Assembly (NCBI GenBank): GCA_009924765.1
Contig: RFQW01000067.1
Location: 1-7,592 of the forward strand
DNA: 7,592 nt
DNA from: Planctomycetota bacterium
GTDB taxonomy: Bacteria > Planctomycetota > Phycisphaerae > Phycisphaerales > SM1A02
Direction: 5' to 3'
The notes below the pieces were generated by a model that saw only the letters and a list, made by a program, of their open reading frames with translations, had not been told where the DNA came from and did no database searches. The stretch's first letter is position 1, and the number at the start of each line of letters is the position of its first letter. Shown here in pieces: positions 1-7,077 of the stretch. The position numbers and the translations under genes were made by a program.

Positions 1-39
1 GCGGGGGTGTCGTATGCTCGATGCAGGATGCCGTGGTCG

Positions 40-285
40 ATGATCCATCTTCAGGGCAATGCGGGCCTTGTGGCACTCGCCTCGTCGCCGGAGGGCGCGA
101 TCTGGCAGCGCGTGCTGGGTGGCGCCGGGCTGCTGGTGGTGATCGTGGTGCTGCTTTCGGTGCCGCTGATGCTGTTGGTGCGCAACGCGGCGCGTCGAAG
201 GCAGCAGGCGGTGCGTGCGCAAGCCGGTGCCGCGCCCATCGATGCGTGGAGCGAATCCGCGCGCCGCATGAAGGATGTGGCATGA
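40..285 (+). CDS. Small single-pass membrane protein, function unknown
   Basis: I do not recognise this 81-residue protein. It has a short N-terminal segment, one strongly hydrophobic helix at about residues 25-47 (rich in L, V, I and G), then a basic stretch (RNAARRRQQ) and a polar C-terminal tail. The positive charges after the helix suggest that the tail faces the cytoplasm. I chose the ATG at 40 because AGGA lies 11 bases upstream; an ATG at 28 and a GTG at 7 are in the same frame and remain possible. Its TGA (283-285) overlaps the ATG of the reductase gene at 282 as ATGA, so the two are probably translated as a coupled pair. The gene could belong to a longer operon starting left of the window. 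Confidence 0.6.
   Translation: MIHLQGNAGLVALASSPEGAIWQRVLGGAGLLVVIVVLLSVPLMLLVRNAARRRQQAVRAQAGAAPIDAWSESARRMKDVA
271..275 (+). promoter_or_regulatory. Shine-Dalgarno site of the SDR gene
   Basis: AAGGA lies six bases before the ATG at 282, inside the end of the upstream small gene. It decides the start of the reductase in favour of the ATG at 282 (protein starting MKPLALVIGG) over the out-of-frame codon at 275 that opens the longer downstream frame. Confidence 0.65.
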
Positions 286-1012
286 AGCCGCTCGCGCTCG
301 TGATCGGTGGTTCACGGCGCGTGGGTGCGCTGCCATCGCGATGGAGCTGGCGCGGGGGGGCTTCGACCTGGTGGTGACCTGGCGCAGCGATCACGATGGT
401 GCGCGGGCGATCCAGCGTGAGGCGCGCGCGATCGGCGGTGCATGCGAGTTGATGCAACTCGATCTGTCCGAGGTGGGTCGCCACGGCGTGCATGGCCAAC
501 TCGGACTCGATCGGCTGGATGCGCTCGTGCTCAGCGCGGCGGCGTGGGATCCCTCGCCGTGGGGACAACTGCAGGCCGAGGCGATGGCGGAGCAGATGCG
601 CGTGAACGCCTTCGCGCCGGTGCTGCTGGCGCAGGCGCTGCAGCCATTGCTGTCGGCGTCTTCGCAGCCGGGTGGCGGAAGCGTGGTCGCGATCGGCGAT
701 GTGTACGCGGACGGCGCGCCGGTGCGCGGGTTTGGCGCCTACATGCTGTCGAAGGCCGCGCTGCATCAGGCGGTGCGGCAGATGGCTGTGGAGATGGCGC
801 CGCGCGTGCGGGTGAACGCGGTGCTGCCCGGCGTGGTGGCGTGGCCCGAGTCGATCGATGCGTCGCAGCGCGAGGCGATCCTTGCGCGCGTGCCGCTGGG
901 GCGGGTGGGCGAACCGATCGATGTGGCGCGCGTCGTCCGCTTCCTGTGCGCGGACGCGCCGTACATCACCGGCGCCGCCATTCCGGTCGACGGTGGTCGT
1001 TCACTTCGCTGA
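282..1012 (+). CDS. SDR oxidoreductase, FolM/pteridine reductase-like, with apparent frameshift
   Basis: This is a short-chain dehydrogenase/reductase that would use NAD(P)H on a Rossmann fold; if it is FolM/PTR1-like it reduces dihydropterins in the cytoplasm. The first 15 codons from the ATG at 282 give MKPLALVIGGSRRVG, the glycine-rich cofactor motif. The rest of that motif (AIAMELARGGFDLVV) is in another frame from about 332. Joining the two removes two surplus bases in the GCGC tract at 327-331 and gives about 242 residues, close to FolM (240). Further landmarks are the YMLSK active-site Tyr/Lys at about residues 153-157, RVNAVLPG, and a C-terminal ITGAAIPVDGGRSLR close to the FolM tail. 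The usual catalytic Ser is absent and an Asp (IGDVY) lies nearby, as in FolM and PTR1. As written the gene is broken; a sequencing indel is as likely as a real mutation. The pteridine substrate is an inference. Confidence 0.75.
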
Positions 1013-2008
1013 CTTGTTCGGTGCGTCGCCGGTGCGCGTCGCGGTCAGTGCATCGTCGAGCGTGCGTGTGACCGAAGCCGGTGCGCCGCGTTCGCGCGCC
1101 CGTGAAAGCCAGTCCATCGCCTGATCGCTCTGGTTCGCGCGATGCAGACACTCGGCCGCCTTCAGGCAGGGCTGCCATGAAGCCATGGGTGCACTCGCGA
1201 GTCGCTGCCAGGTGGTGGCTGCGAGCGTGTGCAGGCCGGCCGCCGTCTGCGCGTTCGCAAGGCATTCAAGCGTGGTCGCGGAGGCCGTCTGTCGATCGGC
1301 TTCGGTCTGGATCACGGCTACGGCCTGCGCCGCGTCGCCCTGCGCAACGAGCGCGTTGGCCACGGCCGTGCGCAGCAGCACATCGCGTGGACTCGCTTCC
1401 AGTGCGCGAAGGGCGGCGGCGCGCGCATGCGGCAGGTCGCCGGTGGCGGCAAGCGATTGTGAAAGCGACAGCTGCACGGATGGATCAAGCGGTGCCAGCA
1501 CGGCCGCGCGCTGGGCGCATGTCAGCGCCTCCTGCTGTTGCCCGAGCGCGCGCAGCAGGTTCGCGCACTGCAGGGCGTGCTGCGGGTTGCCGGGCTCGAG
1601 TTCGCTGGCACGCCTCTGGCGACGCAGCGCCTCGTCAAGGCGACCGGCCGCGGCCGCCGTGATGCCGGCAGCGCTCTGCAGTCCCGGACTGTCCATTCGA
1701 AGGTCGGCAGCCACGGCGTAGGCATCGGCCGTCGGGCCGGGCTCGCAACGGGCCGCCATGCGTGCGCGGCCAAGCATTTCGGCGGCCAGGGCGTCGTCGG
1801 GCACGGATCGCTGAAGCGCCTCGGCGGCGCGCAGTGCCTCGGCCGTCTTGCCTGCATCCAGCAGCCGTTCGATGCTGTCGAGCGCCCGCAGCACTTCCGT
1901 GGCCGACGCGGGTCGGTGCGCCGGCGTGGTGTCGCCGCAACCGGCGAGCGCCAGTGCGGCGATCCAAGGCAGCAGGCAGCGAGTGGATGGATAAGATCGG
2001 GTTCTCAT
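1001..2008 (-). CDS. TPR-repeat lipoprotein
   Basis: This 335-residue protein starts with a lipoprotein signal peptide: Arg residues at 2, 4 and 10, a hydrophobic core LLPWIAALALAG, and lipobox LAGC with the acylated Cys at residue 24. The rest is Ala/Leu-rich helical repeat sequence. Successive 34-residue TPR-like units run from about residue 105 to 300, with typical pieces such as AAAAGRLDEALRRQRRASEL and ALGQQQEALTCAQRAAVLAP, and a basic, polar tail follows. TPR units bind other proteins, so an envelope scaffold or assembly role is plausible, but no partner is visible. I start it at the ATG at 2008 because that gives a compact signal peptide; a GTG at 2023 would add five residues. The start codon overlaps that of valS, and the stop overlaps the end of the SDR gene by 12 bases. 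Confidence 0.8.
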   Translation of the reverse strand: MRTRSYPSTRCLLPWIAALALAGCGDTTPAHRPASATEVLRALDSIERLLDAGKTAEALRAAEALQRSVPDDALAAEMLGRARMAARCEPGPTADAYAVAADLRMDSPGLQSAAGITAAAAGRLDEALRRQRRASELEPGNPQHALQCANLLRALGQQQEALTCAQRAAVLAPLDPSVQLSLSQSLAATGDLPHARAAALRALEASPRDVLLRTAVANALVAQGDAAQAVAVIQTEADRQTASATTLECLANAQTAAGLHTLAATTWQRLASAPMASWQPCLKAAECLHRANQSDQAMDWLSRARERGAPASVTRTLDDALTATRTGDAPNKSAK

Positions 2009-5000
2009 GACGCAGACTCGCACCGAGACCGCCGTGGCCGCCGACGGTGGCCCCGATTCGACGGGACTGGCGAAATCCTATCGCCCCGCCGAGCAGGAGC
2101 CCCGCATCAACGCACTCTGGAGCGAGGCGAAGTGCTTCGAGGCGCGGCCGCAGTCAAGCGCCGCGCCGTACTGCATCTTCATTCCGCCGCCGAACGTCAC
2201 CGCCGCGCTGCACCTTGGTCACGCGCTGAACAACGCGCTGCAGGATGCGCTGAGCCGCCACGCCCGCATGAAGGGCATGGACGTGCTGTGGATGCCCGGC
2301 ACCGATCACGCCGGCATCGCCACGCAGACGGTGGTGGAACGGCGCCTGGCTCTGAAGGGGCAGCGTCGCACCGACTTCACCCGCGAGGCGTTCGTGGCGC
2401 AGGTGCAGGCATGGAAGGACGAGTACGAGGCCACCATCCTTGGCCAGCTTCGCGAGATGGGCGCCAGCTGCGACTTCTCGCGCACGCGCTTCACCATGGA
2501 TCCGGTGTGCGCCACCGCCGTGCGCGCCGCGTTTCACAAGCTGTTCGAGGATGGCCTGATCGAGCGCGGTCGGCGTCTGGTGAACTGGGATCCTGCCTCG
2601 CGCACGGCGCTTGCCGACGACGAGGTGGAGATGCGCGATGTGGATGGCCGCATGTGGTACCTGCGCTATCCGCTCGAGGATGGAAGCGGCCACATCACCG
2701 TGGCCACCACGCGACCGGAGACCATGCTTGGCGACACGGCCGTGGCCATGAATCCCCGCGATCCGCTGGCCGCCGGCCTGCGCGGCAAGCGCGTGCGCCT
2801 GCCGATCGTGGGTCGCGTGATCCCGATCGTGGAGGATGACTACGTGGTGATGCCCGTGTCGCGTGGCGGCGATCCTGCCGACGCGAAGGCGGGCGTTGCA
2901 ACGGGCTTCCTGAAGGTGACGCCCGCGCACGATCCCAACGACTGGGAGATCGGTCGTCGCCACGCGCTGGCCGCGATCAACGTGATGGGCCCCGATGGTG
3001 CCATCAGCGATCGCCATGGCTGGACCGACGTGTCGACCGAGGCGCGTGCCTTCGTGGGCAAGAGCCGCGAGGAGGCGCGCAAGGCCATCGTGCAGTGGTT
3101 CAAGGCCAACAACCTGCTGGAAGACGAGAAGCCCTGGCGTCACGCCGTTGGGCACAGCTACCGAAGCGGCGTGCCGATCGAGCCGTGGCTTTCGGAGCAG
3201 TGGTTCGTGAAGGTGACCGACGATCGTCTGCGCGGTGCGGCGCTGCGCGCGATGGAGCCGGCGCAGTTCGACGGCAAGGCGCCGGCGGGCAACGCACCCG
3301 GCGACGGTCAGATGAAGTTCTTCCCGGCGCGCTACGCCAAGACCTTTCAGCAGTGGCACGAGAACCTGCGCGACTGGTGCATCAGCCGGCAGCTGTGGTG
3401 GGGCCACCGCATTCCGGTGTGGAGCCGCGTGGCGCAGGGCGAGGCAGCCACGATCGGCGCCAACGCACCCGAAGGTGGCACCATGGTTGCGGTGCCCAGC
3501 GCATGGTCGAAGCAGGGCGCAAGTCATCGCGTGCGTCGACGCGACGATGGTTCGCTGGAAGAGCTGCTGTGCCTGCCCGCCAACGCCGATGCGCTTGCGG
3601 CCGAGGCGGAGCGTGCGGGATTCACGCAGGATGCGGATGTGCTGGACACCTGGTTCTCCAGCGCGCTGTGGCCGCTGAGCACGCTGGGCTGGCCAACGCC
3701 CGACGCGTTCCCCGGCATGGGCGGATTGCTCGAGCGCTACAACCCCAGCGCGGTGCTGAGCACGGCGCGCGAGATCATCACGCTGTGGGTGAGCCGCATG
3801 ACCATGTTCAACCGCCACTTCCTTGGCGGCAAGGTGCCGTTCCGGCACGTGTTCATCCATCCGGTGATCCAGGACGGATTCGGTCAGCGCATGAGCAAGA
3901 GCCTGGGCAACGGTCTGGACCCGCGCGACGTGATCCACTCGCACGGCGCCGATGCGCTGCGCTACACGCTGCTCGACATGACCACCGACACGCAGGACCT
4001 GCGCGTGCCGGTGGAGATGATCGATCCACACAGTGGCGAGACCTTCACCCCCGAATACACGCGCGCGCCGAGCGGCCATCAGGTGGCGGCGCCCGTGCAG
4101 AAGAGTCCGAAGCATGCCTCGAAGACCATGGTGAGCAGCTATGGCGCCACCAGCGGCCTTGCCACGCCCAGCGAGGCGCAGCCGCTGGCCCGCAACACCA
4201 GCAGCCGCTTCGACATCGGCCGCAACCTGGCCACCAAGTTGTGGAACGCCACGCGCTTCGCGCTGTCGAACGCCCCGGAGCCCGCGGCATCGGTTGATCC
4301 GGCGACGCGTCCCGCACTTGATCGCTGGATCCTCTCGCGCGTGGCGCGTGCCGTGCAGCGTGCCGATGCGGCGCTGGCCGACTACCGCTTCAGCGAGTAC
4401 GCGGCGGCCTGCTACGACGCGCTGTGGCGCGACTTCTGCGACTGGTATCTGGAGGCGGCCAAGCCATCCGCGAAGAGTGACCCCGAGCGCCAGGCGGTGA
4501 TGCTGGCCAGTCTCGACGCCATCGTTCGCCTGCTGCATCCCGTGATGCCCTTCGTGAGCGAGGCGCTGTGGCCTGCGTTGCAGCAGCGACGCGCATCGAG
4601 CGTGGTGAAGGGCTTGGCGCTTCCCGCATCGAAGATGCTGGCTGTCGCCGCGTGGCCCGTCGCCGCTGCGTCGCTGGTGGATGCAGGCGTTGAGGCGGAA
4701 TTCGAGCGCGTGCAGGCGCTGGTGGATGCCATTCGCAACGTGCGCGGTGAGCGTCAGGTGCAGCCGAGGCGCATGATCCGTCTCGGTGCCTCAGTCCGCG
4801 TGCAGTCACTGTGCAACGCGAGTGATGGTGTGATCGCGGCCATGGCCGGACTGTCTGGCGTGGTGGGCATCGGCGAGGCACGCGGCCCCGGTTCGGCGGT
4901 GTTCGCCTTCGATGGCGAGGAGTGCTGGCTCGACGGACTGGTGGATCAGGTCGACACGACTGCCGAGCGCGCCCGCCTGGAGAAGGTGGTTGCGGATCGT

Positions 5001-5160
5001 CGTCGCGCGGCGGAGGGCTATCGTGGCAAGTTATCGAATGCGGGCTACGTGGCCAAGGCGCCACCCAAGGTGGTGGAGGAGACGCGTGCGATGCTCGCCT
5101 CCGCAGAAGCCGATCTTGCGGCCGCCGAGCGCGCAATTGGCGGAGTTGCAGGGCACCTGA
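2007..5160 (+). CDS. valS: Valyl-tRNA synthetase
   Basis: ValS charges tRNA-Val with valine in the cytoplasm and edits mischarged threonine. The class Ia HIGH motif is HLGH at residues 69-72, followed by MPGTDHAGIATQ. The CP1 editing domain contains TTRPETMLGDTAV and TPAHDPND (305-312). The KMSKS motif reads RMSKS at 628-632, an Arg for the first Lys. An insert of about 65 residues (669-733) separates the catalytic domain from the anticodon-binding helices (FDIGRNLATKLWNATRFALS). A C-terminal tRNA-binding coiled coil with the hallmark GKLSNAGYVAKAP occupies about 985-1045. At about 1050 residues it is longer than the 880-950 residue average. The ATG at 2007 has only a weak ribosome site, and a GTG at 2034 is possible. 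As written, the frame runs on into the next gene. A shift near 5121-5137 would give the coil-like end QLAELQGT and the stop TGA at 5158-5160, which I take as the true end. Confidence 0.95.
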
Positions 5161-6302
5161 TGCGCACGATGTTCGCCATCGCGCTTGCGACGCTGTGCGC
5201 CTGCGCGCACACGGTGCAGAAGCCCGCTTCGAGTGGCGAGCCGGTGCAGACATCGCAGGCAAGGCAGCCGTCACAGGCAACGCAACCGAGCGCTCCGCAG
5301 GCTGCGGCCATCGTTCCAAACGCGGTTCGCTCATCGACGCCGTGGGACGACGGCGGTGGCCCCGGCGTTCGCGTTCGCACCGAGCACTACAACCTGCATC
5401 TGGCGGTGAAGGAGCCGGCCTTCCGCGGCAGTCTTCCTGGCTACATGGAAGCCTGCAACTGCAACAACGCCTATGCCACGGCGCTCGGTCCGCTCCCCGT
5501 GCCGAGTGAGCCGCTCGACCTGTACATCTTCCCCTCGCGCGAGCCGTGGGAAGCCTGGACGCGCAAGACGCTCGGCAAGGAGGCCGGGGTGTATCTGGCA
5601 CTTGGCCGTGGCGGTTTCACCAGCGATGGCGTGAGCGTGCTGTACGACATCGGTCGGGTGGACACGCTCACCATCGCCGCGCATGAGGGCTGGCACCAGT
5701 TCAGCCAGCTGTCGCTCAAGCACCCGTTGCCCACCTGGATGGAGGAGGGATTGGCCTGCTGGATGGAAGGCACCCGTCAGACGCGCGACGGCTCGCCCAC
5801 CGCGTTCCGCCCGTGGCGCAATTTCGAGCGCTGGAACGAGCTGCGCAATGCGGTGCGCGAGAATCGCCTGATTCCGCTCGGCGAATTGCTTGGCAACTCG
5901 CCGCAGCAGTGCCTGGAGAAGGGCAAGGACCGTCTGCTCACCTACTACGCGGAGTGCTGGGCGCTGATCCACTTCCTGAACGAGGGTGAGGGCGGCAAGT
6001 ACCACGACAAGCTGCTGCAGCTGATGCAGGATGCGGCGCAGGGCCGCATCGCGGGCCGCCTGATCGCGAGCCGCGCCATCGCCAATCCGGTGCAGCGTCA
6101 GCAGGCGGTGAAGACGCGCGTGGGCAATGCCGTGGTGCTCGAGTACTTCAACCCGGACTTCGCCGCCTTCGAGGACGAGTACCAGCGCTTCATCGAGGCT
6201 GTCGCGAAGCGCGGCGCGGGCGATCGCATCTTCCGCGGCGAGAGTCCGCTCACCGAGATGTCGCCGGTGCCGGCAGCGCCAGCGAAGCCGCCGGTGAAAT
6301 GA
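5160..6302 (+). CDS. Lipoprotein with gluzincin-type metallopeptidase domain (DUF1570-like)
   Basis: From the ATG at 5160 this 380-residue protein has a short lipoprotein signal peptide (MRTMFAIALATLCAC, acylated Cys at 15), a Gln/Ser/Pro/Ala-rich linker to about residue 60, then a globular domain. A zinc-peptidase motif HEGWH lies at 175-179, followed by PTWMEEGLACWMEG with the likely third zinc ligand Glu at 196, the pattern of gluzincins and of DUF1570-type proteins. IFPSREPWEAWTRKTLG and the block YDIGRVDTLTIAAHEG ahead of the motif also fit that group. It is probably an active envelope-anchored protease; its substrate is unknown. The sequence AGGG at 5150-5153 can serve as ribosome site, six bases before the ATG. 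The ATG overlaps a valS stop as TGATG, so the genes were probably coupled. In the sequence as given, it is instead fused in frame to valS. Confidence 0.85.
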   Translation: MRTMFAIALATLCACAHTVQKPASSGEPVQTSQARQPSQATQPSAPQAAAIVPNAVRSSTPWDDGGGPGVRVRTEHYNLHLAVKEPAFRGSLPGYMEACNCNNAYATALGPLPVPSEPLDLYIFPSREPWEAWTRKTLGKEAGVYLALGRGGFTSDGVSVLYDIGRVDTLTIAAHEGWHQFSQLSLKHPLPTWMEEGLACWMEGTRQTRDGSPTAFRPWRNFERWNELRNAVRENRLIPLGELLGNSPQQCLEKGKDRLLTYYAECWALIHFLNEGEGGKYHDKLLQLMQDAAQGRIAGRLIASRAIANPVQRQQAVKTRVGNAVVLEYFNPDFAAFEDEYQRFIEAVAKRGAGDRIFRGESPLTEMSPVPAAPAKPPVK

Positions 6303-6355
6303 GACGGCCAGTTCCGGATTCCGGCCGGGTGCAGCGACATGCCACGGGAATGCGT

Positions 6356-6373
6356 GCGCGCTTCGTTGCGCGC
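6356..6373. terminator. GC-rich hairpin between convergent transcripts
   Basis: GCGCGC (6356-6361) and GCGCGC (6368-6373) form a perfect six-base stem around the loop TTCGTT. It lies between the end of the peptidase gene and the 3' end of the minus-strand tRNA, where a bidirectional stop would be expected. Neither side is followed by a T-tract, so it does not meet the usual intrinsic terminator pattern and may only stabilise 3' ends. Confidence 0.35.
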
Positions 6374-6380
6374 CATGAAA

Positions 6381-6467
6381 AGGTGGGGAGGGGATTCGAA
6401 CCCCTGAGACCCTTGCGGGCCTGGCCGATTTCAAGTCGGCCGCGTTCAACCGCTCTGCCACCCCACC
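6381..6467 (-). tRNA. tRNA-Ser(TGA)
   Basis: Read on the minus strand, the acceptor GGTGGGG (6467-6461) pairs fully with CCCCACC (6388-6382). The D-arm carries GAGCGGTTGAA. The anticodon stem GCCGA/TCGGC encloses the loop CTTGAAA with anticodon TGA, which reads UCA and related serine codons. A long variable arm GGCCC-GCAA-GGGTC, typical of type II tRNAs such as serine, comes next, followed by a T-arm AGGGG-TTCGAAT-CCCCT. The CCA tail is not encoded. Two features are odd: the base at the discriminator position (6381) reads T instead of the usual G, and D-stem pair 12:23 is A-C. The gene begins 34 bases after the HNOBA stop on the same strand and may be cotranscribed with it. Confidence 0.93.
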
Positions 6468-6473
6468 GAACCG

Positions 6474-6489
6474 GCCGCATCGTAGCGGC
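6474..6489 (-). other. Short hairpin between HNOBA gene and tRNA-Ser
   Basis: GCCGC (6474-6478) and GCGGC (6485-6489) form a five-base stem with a six-base loop in the 34-base spacer. No T-tract follows on the minus strand, so it is unlikely to stop transcription. It could be a processing or pausing element just ahead of the tRNA 5' end, or have no function. Confidence 0.25.
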
Positions 6490-6501
6490 ACACGGTGTGG
6501 G

Positions 6502-7077
6502 TCAGGCGCCGGACTTCGGCAGCGCTTGCAGCGCGGCGTTCGCCTTCTCCAGTTCGGCGGTGCGCTCGCGCAGGGTCTGATGCAGCGCGTCCAGCTGCTT
6601 CTGCATCTCTGATTCGCGCATGGAGGTAAGCGCGCGCTGCGCCGACTGCTGCGCGGTCATCATCAGGCGATGCGTCATCAGCAGGTCGATCAGTGGATCG
6701 TTGGGCGGCAGCATGCTGGCCGCCAGGCCGAGCTCGCTCAGCCGCTCGAGTTCGGTCACCCACAGACTGCCCGCGAACAGCAGTTCCTCGTTGCCGGGCA
6801 GCGGCACGAAGCCGCCGCGCAACTGCACGAAGGGCTTGTCCAGGCGCAGGATGACCAGTCGGCCCGCGAGATAGGTCTGCACCGCGTCGAAATTGGTCAC
6901 ATGCAGCGAGGGCTGCATCTCGAAGCGCTTGAACAGCTGGGTGCCAACGCCCAGATCGGGCGCCATGCGTTTCAGCAGGGGCGCCACGTGGGTGATGCTC
7001 AGCGACCTGTCCACGCGCAGGTGGAAGGGCATCAGCCTGTCCAGCAGGTCCTGCACCTCGGCGGGTGAGGCGTTCAC
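6502..7077 (-). CDS. HNOBA (haem NO-binding associated) domain protein with C-terminal coiled coil
   Basis: This 191-residue protein matches the PAS-like HNOBA domain that follows the haem domain in soluble guanylate cyclases. After a 16-residue leader come PFHLRVDRSLSITHVAPLLKR (17-37), VQLRGGF (84-90, compare LRGQM), ELLFAGSLWVTELERLSELG (98-117), GLAASMLPPNDPLIDLL (117-133) and then a coiled coil at about 140-187. In cyclases this coil leads into the catalytic domain; here the protein ends with PKSGA and no output domain follows. It should act as a transducer for the adjacent H-NOX protein, with an unknown target. The start is GTG at 7077, chosen for the strong ribosome site GAGGTG and the GTGA overlap with the H-NOX stop. 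An internal ATG at 7032 is less likely. Confidence 0.85.
   Translation of the reverse strand: MNASPAEVQDLLDRLMPFHLRVDRSLSITHVAPLLKRMAPDLGVGTQLFKRFEMQPSLHVTNFDAVQTYLAGRLVILRLDKPFVQLRGGFVPLPGNEELLFAGSLWVTELERLSELGLAASMLPPNDPLIDLLMTHRLMMTAQQSAQRALTSMRESEMQKQLDALHQTLRERTAELEKANAALQALPKSGA

Noticed and set aside
354..360. Run of seven G bases as the site of the SDR frameshift
   Set aside because: The frame on both sides of the run (ELARGGFDLVV) is the expected SDR sequence, so the shift lies before it, at 327-331.
1538..2839. Open frame of 433 codons on the plus strand across the TPR and valS starts
   Set aside because: It is antisense to the TPR gene and then out of frame within valS; low-complexity Arg/Gly/Ala composition and no motif.
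3095..4297. Open frame of 400 codons on the plus strand inside valS
   Set aside because: Alternative frame of valS with Arg/Ala/Gly/His-rich composition and no independent start signal.
2154..4538. Open frame of 794 codons on the minus strand opposite valS
   Set aside because: Its product is an unnatural mix rich in His, Arg, Ala and Gly with no domain, and it is the third-position shadow of a certain gene in GC-rich DNA.
5121..5140. Programmed +1 frameshift at the end of valS
   Set aside because: There is no slippery run, slow stop codon in the first frame or internal Shine-Dalgarno of the known kind, so an indel is the simpler reading.
6303..6380. Intrinsic terminator with T-tract after the peptidase gene
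   Set aside because: The spacer has GC-rich inverted repeats but no run of T on either strand after them; only a hairpin is reported, at low confidence.
5331..6491. Open frame of 386 codons on the minus strand
   Set aside because: It starts upstream of the tRNA-Ser gene, translates straight through it (GGVAERLNAADLKSA is the familiar false peptide of serine tRNAs), and then runs antisense to the peptidase gene.
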